Source of the DNA: Rhizobium sp. ICMP 5592 | GTDB taxonomy: Bacteria > Pseudomonadota > Alphaproteobacteria > Rhizobiales > Rhizobiaceae | Direction of reading: 5' to 3' | Length of the DNA stretch: 64,000 nt | Assembly: GCF_009498525.1 (NCBI RefSeq) | Contig: NZ_QSNT01000006.1 | Coordinates: 62,001 to 126,000, forward strand | In this document: in pieces, positions 53,276 to 61,754 of the stretch | Layout of the letters: the number at the start of each line of letters is the position of its first letter | How positions within the stretch are numbered: the first letter of the stretch is position 1 | Position numbers and translations under genes: made by a program | The notes under the pieces: model-generated | What the model saw: only the letters and a program-made list of their open reading frames with translations | The model's database searches: none | Told to the model about the DNA's origin: nothing

Positions 53276-54551
53276 TACCGTCGCACAAAGCCCCGACATC
53301 GATGCGCTGATGAACGATATCGGCCGCAAGGCCCGGGCTGCGTCGCGACCGCTGGCCTTCGCTTCGACCGAGAGCAAGAACAAGGCGCTCGCCGCCATGG
53401 CTGACGCCATCCTCGCCCGCAAGGATCATATCCTCGCCGAGAATGCCAAGGACCTGAAGGACATCGAGGGGACTGATATCCTCGCCTCCTTCGTCGACCG
53501 CCTGACGCTCAACGACAAGCGCGTCACTGAGATGGCCGAGGGCATCCGCGCCATTGCCGCGCTGGCGGATCCGGTCGGTGAAGTCATTGCCGCCTGGGAC
53601 CGGCCGAATGGGCTGAAGATCGAGCGCGTCCGCACGCCGCTCGGCGTCATCGGCGTCATCTTCGAAAGCCGACCGAATGTTACTGCCGATGCCGGCGCGC
53701 TGTGCCTCAAGGCTGGCAATGCCGTGATTCTCCGCTGCGGCAGCGATTCGCGCCGCTCGTCGCAGGCGATCCTTGAATGCCTGGTCGAGGGCCTGAAGGT
53801 CGCCGGCCTGCCGGAACACGCAATCCAGCTCGTGCCTGTCACCGATCGCGCTGCCGTCGGCGCCATGCTGCGCGGACTGGAAGGCACGATCGACGTCATC
53901 GTGCCGCGCGGCGGCAAGAGCCTGGTGGCGCGGGTACAGAGCGAGGCGCGCGTGCCGGTCTTTGCCCATCTCGAAGGCCTTTGCCACATCTATATCGACG
54001 CCTCCGCCGATCTCGACATGGCGAAAGCGATCGTCGTCAACGCCAAGATGCGCCGCACCGGCATTTGCGGCGCGGCAGAAACGCTGCTGGTGGATTCCAA
54101 GGTCGCGGCAACGCATCTGAAACCGCTGCTCGATGGGCTGGCCGAGGCCGGTTGCGAAATCCGCGGTTCCGCCGACGTGCTCCGGTTGGTTCCGGGCCTG
54201 AAGGCAGCCACGGAGGAAGACTGGTCGACGGAATATCTTGCCGCCATCATCTCGGTCGCCATTGTCGACGGCATTGACGGCGCGATTGCCCATATCGGCA
54301 AATATTCCTCAAATCACACCGAAGCGGTGATTGCCGATGACCCTGAAGTCGTCGAGCGCTTCTTCACCGAGATCGATTCGGCGATCCTGCTGCACAATGC
54401 CTCGACACAGTTTGCCGATGGCGGCGAGTTCGGCATGGGCGCGGAAATAGGCATCGCCACCGGCAAGATGCATGCGCGCGGGCCTGTCGGCGTCGAGCAG
54501 CTGACTTCCTTCAAATACCGCGTGCGCGGCACCGGACAGATACGGCCCTGA
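53268..54551 (+). CDS. proA: Gamma-glutamyl phosphate reductase
   Basis: A 427-residue aldehyde-dehydrogenase-type enzyme, second step of proline synthesis, NADPH-dependent. FESRPNVTADAGALCLKAGN and VIPRGGKSLVARVQSEARVP are diagnostic; the catalytic Cys is in MRRTGICGAAETLLV. ATG 53268 is chosen because GAAGGA lies about eight bases upstream; ATG 53259 is within that site. It begins within the last codons of proB. Confidence 0.96.
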   Translation: MLDTVAQSPDIDALMNDIGRKARAASRPLAFASTESKNKALAAMADAILARKDHILAENAKDLKDIEGTDILASFVDRLTLNDKRVTEMAEGIRAIAALADPVGEVIAAWDRPNGLKIERVRTPLGVIGVIFESRPNVTADAGALCLKAGNAVILRCGSDSRRSSQAILECLVEGLKVAGLPEHAIQLVPVTDRAAVGAMLRGLEGTIDVIVPRGGKSLVARVQSEARVPVFAHLEGLCHIYIDASADLDMAKAIVVNAKMRRTGICGAAETLLVDSKVAATHLKPLLDGLAEAGCEIRGSADVLRLVPGLKAATEEDWSTEYLAAIISVAIVDGIDGAIAHIGKYSSNHTEAVIADDPEVVERFFTEIDSAILLHNASTQFADGGEFGMGAEIGIATGKMHARGPVGVEQLTSFKYRVRGTGQIRP

Positions 54552-54552
54552 C

Positions 54553-55173
54553 GTGCACCACAGCCAAGAGATCGATTACCGCCATCTGCGCATGCCGCAT
54601 GCCGAACGCGGCATGGTGGTCGGTCTTTTCGGCGGCTCCTTCAATCCGCCGCACCAAGGCCATGCGCTAGTGGCGGAAATCGCCATCCGCCGGCTTGGCC
54701 TCGACCAGCTCTGGTGGATGGTAACGCCAGGCAATCCGCTGAAGAGCCGCAATCATCTGGCACCGCTCGCCGAGCGCATCGCGCTCAGCGAGACGATCAC
54801 CCACGATCCGCGCATCAAGGTGACGGCTTTCGAGCAGACGCTTGGCATGAGTTACACGGCCAACACGCTCGCCTATATCAAGGCGCGCAACACCCATGTC
54901 CATTTCATCTGGATCATGGGCGCCGACAGCCTCAATACGTTTCATCGCTGGCAGAAATGGCAGGAGATCGCCCGGACCTTCCCGATCGCCGTCATCGACC
55001 GGCCGGGGTCGACGCTCTCCTATCTCTCCGCGAAGATGGCCAAGACGTTTCAATATGCCCGCGTCGACGAAGACGATGCCCGCGTGCTCTGGAAGAAGCA
55101 GGCCCCCGCCTGGACCTTCATCCATGGCCGGCGCTCGACACTAAGCTCGACGGCCTTGCGCGCCGCACAATAG
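54553..55173 (+). CDS. nadD: Nicotinate-nucleotide adenylyltransferase
   Basis: A 206-residue NAD-synthesis enzyme that transfers AMP from ATP to nicotinate mononucleotide. VGLFGGSFNPPHQGHALVAE is the nucleotide-binding HxGH-type motif (HQGH), FIWIMGADSLNTFHRWQKW the dinucleotide-binding region, and LSSTALR the C-terminal signature. GTG 54553 starts one base after the proA stop; ATG 54592 (MPHAERG) is an alternative. Last gene of the obgE operon; the terminator hairpin that follows belongs to the minus-strand sRNA and may serve both. Confidence 0.93.
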   Translation: MHHSQEIDYRHLRMPHAERGMVVGLFGGSFNPPHQGHALVAEIAIRRLGLDQLWWMVTPGNPLKSRNHLAPLAERIALSETITHDPRIKVTAFEQTLGMSYTANTLAYIKARNTHVHFIWIMGADSLNTFHRWQKWQEIARTFPIAVIDRPGSTLSYLSAKMAKTFQYARVDEDDARVLWKKQAPAWTFIHGRRSTLSSTALRAAQ

Positions 55174-55224
55174 CGGCATCTTCACGATATCAAGCCGGAT
55201 TTTCGGGAAAAAACCTCCAGAAAT

Positions 55225-55343
55225 GAAAAGCCCGACGGGGGAGGAGATCCGTCGGGCTTTCAAACCTGATCAGCAACAGGGAGGAGGAGAGTTGCCGATC
55301 GTTATCGGAAGGCATTGGGAGGAGGAGATCGCCGTTCCGATGC
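55225..55343 (-). ncRNA. Trans-acting sRNA of the alpha-r14 (NfeR1/Smr14C2-like) type
   Basis: The minus strand shows three successive hairpins with CTCCTCCTCCC in the first two loops and ATCTCCTCCC in the third. The third is the terminator: GCCCGACGG / CCGTCGGGC (stem 55227-55238 with 55249-55260) followed by TTTT. Anti-Shine-Dalgarno CCUCCUCCC loops and a length near 120 nt are the defining traits of the alpha-r14 sRNA family in Rhizobiales, which pair with ribosome binding sites of transport mRNAs. The 5' end is estimated. Confidence 0.8.
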
Positions 55344-55707
55344 TTAAGTTCTACCAGATTTGACCGAAAGATAAATCGCTGATAGCGCAATGCAGCAATG
55401 CATATAGATCATAGCTCTGAAAAATTCCTGCCCAAAAAACGCTTCTTTTACATCATCCCGGACTGTGGGCAGCCGATTCCAAGAATCATACTTTTGCGAA
55501 TTATTGGCAAAAACGCACGATTCGTAACGTTATGTCTTAGCTCGTGAGCGTTCGCCATCATCTTGGGCGATTCTAGTCATGCATTTTCGCGACATCAATG
55601 CCCCTCAATATGCACAGGGAATGGAAAACCCCATTAAATTCGTGTGGTTACAGCTGGCGGTGGCGCTATGCTTTTTCAGATATATCCCCTAGCCAAGCTT
55701 CCTCGAC

Positions 55708-55731
55708 CGTTATATCTCTCGATATATCTCG
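55708..55731 (+). promoter_or_regulatory. Predicted ModE operator upstream of modA
   Basis: CGTTATAT, six bases, ATATATCTCG: two AT-rich halves like the ModE box (CGnTATAT...), ending 18 bases before the modA ATG, where a bound repressor would block transcription. A modE-like gene is downstream. The stretch 55344-55707 shows no gene; it separates the sRNA promoter from modA. Confidence 0.5.
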
Positions 55732-55749
55732 ACAATCTCTGGGAGAAAT

Positions 55750-56550
55750 ATGATGGCCACCGGTCGCCGCCAATGGTTTAAACTTGCAACTGCCGCCCTC
55801 TCCGCCGCTTGGCTCGGCCTGTCGGCCATTCCGGCACCAGCGCTCGCTGCCGACAAGATCACCGTCTTTGCTGCCGCCAGCATGAAAAACGCGCTCGACA
55901 ACCTCGACGCCGCCTTCACCAAGGAAACCGGCAAGCAGGTCACCGTCTCCTATGCGGCAAGCGGACCACTAGCCAAGCAACTTGAAAACGGCGCACCCGC
56001 CGACGTGTTCATCTCCGCCGACAAGAACTGGATGGACTATGTCGCCGAGAAGAAGCTGATCAAGGATGACAGCCGTGTCGATCTGCTCGGCAACAAGCTC
56101 GTCCTCGTCGCCGCCAAGGACAAGGCCACGCCGGTCGAGATCAAGCAGGGCACGGACCTTGCCGGCCTTCTCAGTGACGGACGCCTGGCAATCGGTCAGC
56201 CGGAATCGGTCCCGGCGGGCAAGTATGGCAAAGCCGCGCTCGAAAAGCTCGGCATCTGGTCTTCCGTCGAAAAGAAGGTCGCCGGTGCTGAAAGCGTGCG
56301 CGCCGCCCTTGCCCTGGTTTCGCGCGGCGAAGCACCCTATGGCATCGTCTACCAGACCGACGTTGCCGCCGATCCGGGCGTCGTCGTCGTCGGCACTTTC
56401 CCGGAAGACAGCCATCCGCCGATCGTCTATCCGATCGCAATCACAGCCAGCAGCACCAATCCGGACACGCAGGCCTATGTCGACTATCTGAAATCGGCTA
56501 AGGCTGTTCCGTTCTTCGAGCATGAAGGCTTCACGGTCCTGAAGCGTTGA
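55750..56550 (+). CDS. modA: Molybdate ABC transporter periplasmic binding protein
   Basis: A 266-residue molybdate/tungstate receptor. Signal peptide of about 34 residues (cleavage near ALAADK); mature start ITVFAAASMKNALDNLDAAF with AAS oxyanion ligands, SYAASGPLAKQLENGAPADV and FISADKNWMDYVAEKKLI are typical ModA segments. GGGAGAAAT precedes ATG 55750. First gene of modABC, under a predicted ModE operator. Confidence 0.94.
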   Translation: MMATGRRQWFKLATAALSAAWLGLSAIPAPALAADKITVFAAASMKNALDNLDAAFTKETGKQVTVSYAASGPLAKQLENGAPADVFISADKNWMDYVAEKKLIKDDSRVDLLGNKLVLVAAKDKATPVEIKQGTDLAGLLSDGRLAIGQPESVPAGKYGKAALEKLGIWSSVEKKVAGAESVRAALALVSRGEAPYGIVYQTDVAADPGVVVVGTFPEDSHPPIVYPIAITASSTNPDTQAYVDYLKSAKAVPFFEHEGFTVLKR

Positions 56551-56587
56551 GCTTCGTCATTCGACCATAGGCAAGAGCTTATCCCTC

Positions 56588-56616
56588 CAGGCTCGCCAGC
56601 TGTATTGGCGAGCCTG
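56588..56616 (+). promoter_or_regulatory. Intercistronic hairpin between modA and modB
   Basis: Perfect 11-bp stem CAGGCTCGCCA / TGGCGAGCCTG (56588-56598 and 56606-56616), followed by ATATTTTT. It may protect the modA mRNA end or reduce read-through into modBC. Confidence 0.6.
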
Positions 56617-56638
56617 ACATATTTTTGCGAGGCGGGAC

Positions 56639-57340
56639 TTGGACGCATTGGGTTTGAGCAGCGACGAATGGACGGCGATCGAGCTGAGCCTGCGCGTCTC
56701 GACCGTCGCCATGCTGGCAAGCCTGCCCTTCGGCATCGGCATCGCGCTGTTGCTCGCCCGCGGCAAGTTCTGGGGCAAGTCCATCCTCAACGGCCTCATC
56801 CATCTGCCGCTGATCCTGCCGCCCGTCGTCACCGGTTTCATCCTGCTCATCCTCTTCGGCCGCAAAGGCCCGATCGGCTCCTTGCTCGACCAGTATCTCG
56901 GCATCGTACTGTCCTTCCGCTGGACGGGTGCGGCCCTTGCCTGCGGCGTCATGGGCTTTCCGCTTATGGTCCGCAGCATCCGCCTGTCGATCGAGGCAGT
57001 GGATCGCAAGCTGGAGGAGGCAGCCGGAACGCTCGGCGCCAGCCCGCTCTGGATCTTCCTCACCGTCACCCTGCCGCTGATCCTGCCCGGCATCATCGCT
57101 GGCATGATCCTCTCCTTCGCCAAGGCCATGGGCGAGTTCGGCGCCACCATCACCTTCGTCTCCAATATTCCCGGCGAAACGCAGACCCTATCCTCGGCGA
57201 TCTACACCTTCACCCAGGTGCCGGGCGGCGATGCCGGCGCGATGCGGCTGACGATCATCGCCATCATCATCTCCATGGCGGCCCTGCTCGCCTCGGAATT
57301 CCTCGCCTATCTCGCCGGCAAGAGGGTGGATTTCGAATGA
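56639..57340 (+). CDS. modB: Molybdate ABC transporter permease
   Basis: A 233-residue inner-membrane permease with five to six hydrophobic segments. LPLILPPVVTGFILLILFGR and the EAA loop LEEAAGTLGASPLWIFLTVT are typical for ModB; FAKAMGEFGATITFVSNIPG completes the family pattern. TTG 56639 is the likely start with GAGG six bases before. It overlaps modC by 4 bp. Confidence 0.92.
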   Translation: MDALGLSSDEWTAIELSLRVSTVAMLASLPFGIGIALLLARGKFWGKSILNGLIHLPLILPPVVTGFILLILFGRKGPIGSLLDQYLGIVLSFRWTGAALACGVMGFPLMVRSIRLSIEAVDRKLEEAAGTLGASPLWIFLTVTLPLILPGIIAGMILSFAKAMGEFGATITFVSNIPGETQTLSSAIYTFTQVPGGDAGAMRLTIIAIIISMAALLASEFLAYLAGKRVDFE

Positions 57341-58410
57341 CGCTCTCCGTCGACATCCGCCACCGATTGGGCGCCTTCTCGCTCGACGCCGCCTTCACCA
57401 CCGACGGCGGCGTCACTGCGCTCTTCGGCCGCTCCGGCTCCGGCAAGACCTCGATGATCCGTATCATCGCCGGCCTCATCCGCCCCGACCATGGCCGCGT
57501 CAGCCTCGACGGCAACATACTTGCCGATAGCGACAAGCATCTCTTCGTGCCGCGCCACCGCCGCCGCTTCGGCTATGTCTTCCAGGAGGCGCGACTGTTT
57601 CCGCATCTTTCCGTGCGCCAGAACCTGAATTACGGCCGCTGGTTCGCACCGAAGAAGGAACGCGGCGAGAGTTTCGACAGTGTCGTCGATCTGCTGGGCA
57701 TCGAAGCACTTCTCGACCGGCGACCGGGAAAACTCTCCGGCGGCGAAAAGCAGCGCGTCGCCATCGGCCGTGCACTCCTGTCCTCGCCGCGGCTGCTCTT
57801 GATGGACGAGCCGCTGGCAGCGCTCGATGAGGCCCGCAAGGCCGAGATCCTGCCCTATCTCGAACGGCTCCGCGATGAGACCAGGGTGCCGATCATCTAT
57901 GTCAGTCACTCGATTGCAGAGGTGGCGCGGCTGGCGAACCGCGTCGTCGTCATGCGCGACGGCAAGGTAGAGGCGATGGGACCAGCGGTCGAGATCTTCC
58001 GCGAGCTTTCCGGCCCGCAGGCCAGCGACCGTCGTGAAGCCGGCGTCCTGCTTGAGGGCCGCGTCGAGCATATCGACCGCCAACACCGCCTGACCATCGT
58101 CGCGCTGAAGGCAGCAAAGCTCTTCGTGCCCGGCGAAGCCACCGGCATCGGCAAGACCGTTCGCGTCCATATTCCCGCCCGCGACGTCATGCTGGCAACA
58201 GGCAGGCCGGAAGGGCTCAGCGCCCTCAACATTCTCGACGGCTGCATATTGGGGATGGGGGCTGCCGCCGACGGCACGGTCGAGGTGAAGGTCGATTGCG
58301 GTGGCGACATCGTGCTTGCCCGCATCACGCAATTTTCCGCCGAGCGCATGGATCTGCGTGTTGGCCTGCCCATCCATGCGGTCATAAAGACCGTGGCGCT
58401 CGAATCGTAA
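57337..58410 (+). CDS. modC: Molybdate ABC transporter ATP-binding protein
   Basis: A 357-residue ATPase. Walker A LFGRSGSGKTSMIRIIAGL, signature KLSGGEKQRVAIGRALL, Walker B RLLLMDEPLAALDEARK and the switch His (YVSHSIAEVARLA). The C-terminal about 75 residues form a TOBE/Mop domain (VRVHIPARDVMLATGRPEGL, SALNILDG) that binds molybdate for regulation. ATG 57337 overlaps the modB stop (ATGA). A continuous frame from 56605 through modB in a different frame is only a shadow. Confidence 0.94.
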   Translation: MTLSVDIRHRLGAFSLDAAFTTDGGVTALFGRSGSGKTSMIRIIAGLIRPDHGRVSLDGNILADSDKHLFVPRHRRRFGYVFQEARLFPHLSVRQNLNYGRWFAPKKERGESFDSVVDLLGIEALLDRRPGKLSGGEKQRVAIGRALLSSPRLLLMDEPLAALDEARKAEILPYLERLRDETRVPIIYVSHSIAEVARLANRVVVMRDGKVEAMGPAVEIFRELSGPQASDRREAGVLLEGRVEHIDRQHRLTIVALKAAKLFVPGEATGIGKTVRVHIPARDVMLATGRPEGLSALNILDGCILGMGAAADGTVEVKVDCGGDIVLARITQFSAERMDLRVGLPIHAVIKTVALES

Positions 58411-58416
58411 AATCGA

Positions 58417-58809
58417 TCAGGGCTTCGTGGACTGCGCCGCAATGGCCTCGCCATCGCTGCGATTAGCCTCCAGCCATTCGAGGTCGCCGGCGATTGCCGC
58501 GCGCACCGCGCCTTCCATGGAGCGGAAGCGCTGCAACAACTCCTCGCCGAACGGCGTCAGCACCGCGCCGCCGCCCTTCTGGCCGCCGCGCTGCGATTCG
58601 ACCACCGGCTCCCGGAACATGTGGTTCAATTCGCTGATGAGCAGCCAGGCGCGGCGATAAGACATGTCCATGGCGCGGCCGGCCGCCGAAATCGAGCCGG
58701 TTTCGCGAATATGCTCGAGAAGCTCCATCTTGCCGCGCCCAAGCCGCTCCTGCCCGGAAAAATGGACACGGAGAACAGGCTTCAGGGATTGTTGCAGAGC
58801 TTTGGTCAT
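58417..58809 (-). CDS. modE: ModE-type molybdate regulator, N-terminal HTH only
   Basis: A 130-residue winged helix-turn-helix protein. KMELLEHIRETGSISAAGRA, MDMSYRRAWLLISELNHMF and RGGQKGGGAVLTPFGEELLQ are the DNA-binding part of ModE. The molybdate-binding Mop domains of E. coli ModE are missing, as in several alphaproteobacteria, so how molybdate is sensed is open. ATG 58809 (MTKALQQSL) fits the family; the longer frame to 58989 does not. It is convergent with modC, 6 bp away. Confidence 0.85.
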   Translation of the reverse strand: MTKALQQSLKPVLRVHFSGQERLGRGKMELLEHIRETGSISAAGRAMDMSYRRAWLLISELNHMFREPVVESQRGGQKGGGAVLTPFGEELLQRFRSMEGAVRAAIAGDLEWLEANRSDGEAIAAQSTKP

Positions 58810-59065
58810 GGCATCGGGGCGTTTCGGTCTGCTCTCGTGTATACGCGGCCTTCGCCCGCCTGTACATGGCACGCAAGTTCGGCGGATATTGCCGCGCAGG
58901 AAGCTTTGATCGGACCCTTCAGCGAACAATTGCCCATATATAGTGCTAAAGAGCCGGCCTTTGATACAAAAGCGTGTCTTCACGGCCAATAGATAACGAC
59001 CGGCGTCTTGAAACCTTTATGCTTTGATGCCTATCTTTGTAGTGTGATCGACTCAGATCACCTAT

Positions 59066-59512
59066 GTGCATGTTCTGTTACTCAAGGAAGGAAAAGCACT
59101 GACAACAGTACACGCCAAGGGAAGAACGCCCGTCGTTGTCCCGAAGAGCCCGGAACGTGGCGTTGATGCCGCTGCCCGCGCCCTGCAAGCCGTCCTCGTT
59201 AGCCTCGAGGACTCCAAGGCCGAAAATATCGTCACTATCGACATTGCTGGCAAATCTGCGCTTGGAGACCACATGGTCGTCGTCTCCGGACGTTCGAACC
59301 GCCATGTCCTGGCGATTGCCGACCACCTGACCACCGATCTCAAGGACGAAGGCCTGGGTTCTCCCCGCGTCGAGGGCCTGGAAGGCGGCGACTGGGTGCT
59401 GATCGACACTGGTGACATCATCATCCATGTGTTCCGTCCTGAGATCCGCGAGTTCTACAACATCGAGAAGATGTGGGCCGCGCCTGACCTCGACGAGGGC
59501 ACGTTGCACTAA
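59066..59512 (+). CDS. rsfS: Ribosome silencing factor RsfS
   Basis: A 115-150-residue protein of the RsfS/Iojap family, which binds L14 and blocks subunit joining in starvation. GKSALGDHMVVVSGRSNRHV, GGDWVLIDTGDIIIHVFRPE and REFYNIEKMW are diagnostic. The 5' end is uncertain: GTG 59066 has no ribosome binding site, whereas AAGGAAGGA lies seven bases before CTG 59099, which would give MTTVHAKGRTPVVV. The interval to rlmH is 116 bp. Confidence 0.92.
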   Translation: MHVLLLKEGKALTTVHAKGRTPVVVPKSPERGVDAAARALQAVLVSLEDSKAENIVTIDIAGKSALGDHMVVVSGRSNRHVLAIADHLTTDLKDEGLGSPRVEGLEGGDWVLIDTGDIIIHVFRPEIREFYNIEKMWAAPDLDEGTLH

Positions 59513-59628
59513 CCGGTTCCCGGAAGCACTTCCCGGCCCCGGCAGGCTATTTTGAAGCGCCGGACATGATTGTCCGGCAACAGTCTATATGCGTGCCGCT
59601 ATGACGGCGGATATGCTTGGGAGTGGAA

Positions 59629-60111
59629 ATGCGAATAGGTCTTTTTGCCGTGGGACGGTTAAAAACCGGCCCTGAAAAGGATCTTGCGGCCCGTTATCTC
59701 GACCGTTTTGCCAAAGCTGGCCCGGCGATCGGGCTGGAATTGGCGCGGATGACCGAAGTGGCCGAAAGCCGCGCCTCGAACGGCGAGACGCGTAAGCGTG
59801 AGGAAGCGGTTCTGCTGCAGAAAGCGCACCCGGACGGCGGCATCCTCATTCTCCTCGACGAGCGGGGCAAGGCGCTCGACAGCGAAGCCTTCGCCGCTTT
59901 GCTCGGCACCTTCCGCGATCAGGGCAAGCGCGACCTGACCATCGCCATCGGTGGCGCCGACGGCCTTGACCCCTTCCTTTACGACAGAGCCGACGCCACC
60001 ATCTGCCTCGGCAAGATGACCTGGCCGCACCAGCTCGTACGCATTCTCATCGCCGAACAGCTCTACCGGGCCGTCACCATTCTGTCGGGGCATCCCTATC
60101 ACCGGGTTTGA
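59629..60111 (+). CDS. rlmH: 23S rRNA pseudouridine-1915 N3-methyltransferase
   Basis: A 160-residue SPOUT methyltransferase acting on the 70S ribosome. MRIGLFAVGRLKTGPEKDLA, ILLDERGKALDSEAFAALLG, AIGGADGLDPFLYDRADATI and the knot-forming end MTWPHQLVRILIAEQLYRAV, then HPYHR are diagnostic. ATG 59629 was chosen over 59617 since the family starts there. It follows rsfS as in most bacteria. Confidence 0.96.
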   Translation: MRIGLFAVGRLKTGPEKDLAARYLDRFAKAGPAIGLELARMTEVAESRASNGETRKREEAVLLQKAHPDGGILILLDERGKALDSEAFAALLGTFRDQGKRDLTIAIGGADGLDPFLYDRADATICLGKMTWPHQLVRILIAEQLYRAVTILSGHPYHRV

Positions 60112-60293
60112 CGGTCCGCCGGCGAGAATCCTGCCCTTCGAAAACAGTTTGGCTTTGCACCGTTTTGCGTTAACGGAACGCTCACACAGGCGTGTTTTGA
60201 TTCCCGCCGGAAAAATAATGATGCTTCCTAGGTAATCGCGGCAAATCAGCTTAATTTCACGCGATCTAAAGGGACCAAGCCCGAACCGACTGG

Positions 60294-61754
60294 ATGAGAA
60301 AAACCCCGCCCACGTTTTCCCGCCTGCTGCTGCCGTCCCTGGCGGTGTGCCTTGGCGTTGGTGCCTATGTGGCCGGGCCATTTCAATTCCGGGACATGGC
60401 GCTCGCGCAGGAAGATAACGGCGCCGCAGCGCAGGCGCCGGGCGACCAGCCTGCCGCCGCTCCTCCATTGATGGGACCGGCAGAACAGGCTCCGGATCCA
60501 GCAGCCGAGCTTGCCCGCAAGCGCGACGAGACACGCGCGGCACTGGAGGATCTGTCGAAGACGATCAGCCTTTCCTCCGACAAGACGAAGGCCCTGACGG
60601 ACAGCATCGCCGCACTCGACAAGAGCACCGCCAGCCTGCGCCAGGCACTGATCGACAGCGCCACCCGCCGCAGGGATCTGGACCGCAAGATCCAGCAGAG
60701 CGAAAAGACCTTGACCGATCTGGCGGTGAAGGAAGACAAGATCCGCAAGTCGCTGCACGACCGCCGCGCGCTGCTGGCCGAGGTTCTCGGCGCGCTGGAG
60801 CGCATGGGCCGCAACCCGCCGCCGGCGCTGCTGGTGACGCCCGACGATGCGCTTGCCTCGGTGCGCAGCGCCATCCTGCTTGGTGCCGTCGTTCCCGGCA
60901 TGCGCAAGGAGACGGACAAGCTCATTGCCGACCTCACCGACCTCACCAAGCTGCATGCCGCCACCGCCGCCGAGAAGGCAGACCTCACCACCACCATGAC
61001 CAACAGTCTGGAGGAAGAGCGGCGCATGGACCTGCTGCTCAGCGAGAACGACAAGCTGAGCCACGAGAATGCCGAAAAACTCGATACCGAGCGCAAGCGC
61101 TCCGAGGAACTGGCGGGCCAGGCGACCAGCCTCGAGGGCCTTGTCGCCTCGCTGGAAAGCCAGATCGGCTCGGTGCGCGACGCCGCCGCGGCGGCGCGGG
61201 CGGAACAGGCCCGCCGGGAGCAATTGACCGATCAGCAGCGCGAGCAGGCCAAGGCCCTGGCCGAAAGTGGTGTGCCCGATAAAAACCGCATTGCGCCCGC
61301 ATATCCGTTTTCCGATCTTAAACGGAAATTGGAGCTGCCTGTGGCGGGCGATATTCTCCGCCAGTTCGGCGACGACGACGGTACGGGTCATACGGCGATG
61401 GGCATCACGCTCGCAACCGGCCCCGACGCACTCGTCACCGCTCCTGCCGATGGGACAGTCGTTTACGCCGGCGCGTTTCGCAGCTACGGCCAGATGGTCA
61501 TTCTAGACACGGGCGACGGCTACCATATGGTGCTGTCGGGTATGGACGCGATCAAGACGCGTCTGGGCAAATTTGTTTTCGCCGGCGAGCCGCTCGCGGT
61601 GATGGGCCAAAAAAGAGTCGCGAGTGCGACTGCATTGGCGCTGGAAACAGATCGGCCAACGCTTTACATTGAATTTCGAAAAGATGGGAAGCCGGTCGAT
61701 TCTCGACCCTGGTGGACCTCAAAGGATACTGGAAAGGCACGCAATGATACGTAG
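60294..61754 (+). CDS. EnvC-like murein hydrolase activator (degenerate M23)
   Basis: A 486-residue exported protein: signal sequence or anchor at about 13-40, long coiled-coil (about 70-320, for example LARKRDETRAALEDLSKTIS) and a C-terminal LytM/M23 domain (ILRQFGDDDGTGHTAMGITL, ADGTVVYAGAFRSYGQMVIL). The zinc ligands of active M23 enzymes are not visible: the usual Asp of HxxxD is Gly and no HxH is present, as in EnvC-type activators that stimulate amidases during cell division. It overlaps ctpA by 11 bp. Confidence 0.85.
   Translation: MRKTPPTFSRLLLPSLAVCLGVGAYVAGPFQFRDMALAQEDNGAAAQAPGDQPAAAPPLMGPAEQAPDPAAELARKRDETRAALEDLSKTISLSSDKTKALTDSIAALDKSTASLRQALIDSATRRRDLDRKIQQSEKTLTDLAVKEDKIRKSLHDRRALLAEVLGALERMGRNPPPALLVTPDDALASVRSAILLGAVVPGMRKETDKLIADLTDLTKLHAATAAEKADLTTTMTNSLEEERRMDLLLSENDKLSHENAEKLDTERKRSEELAGQATSLEGLVASLESQIGSVRDAAAAARAEQARREQLTDQQREQAKALAESGVPDKNRIAPAYPFSDLKRKLELPVAGDILRQFGDDDGTGHTAMGITLATGPDALVTAPADGTVVYAGAFRSYGQMVILDTGDGYHMVLSGMDAIKTRLGKFVFAGEPLAVMGQKRVASATALALETDRPTLYIEFRKDGKPVDSRPWWTSKDTGKARNDT

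Noticed and set aside
56605..58410. Continuous 601-codon frame covering modB and modC
   Set aside because: The first two thirds of its N-terminal part read modB in the wrong frame (Arg/His/Pro-rich, no membrane segments). Only the part from 57337 is protein-like and it is modC.
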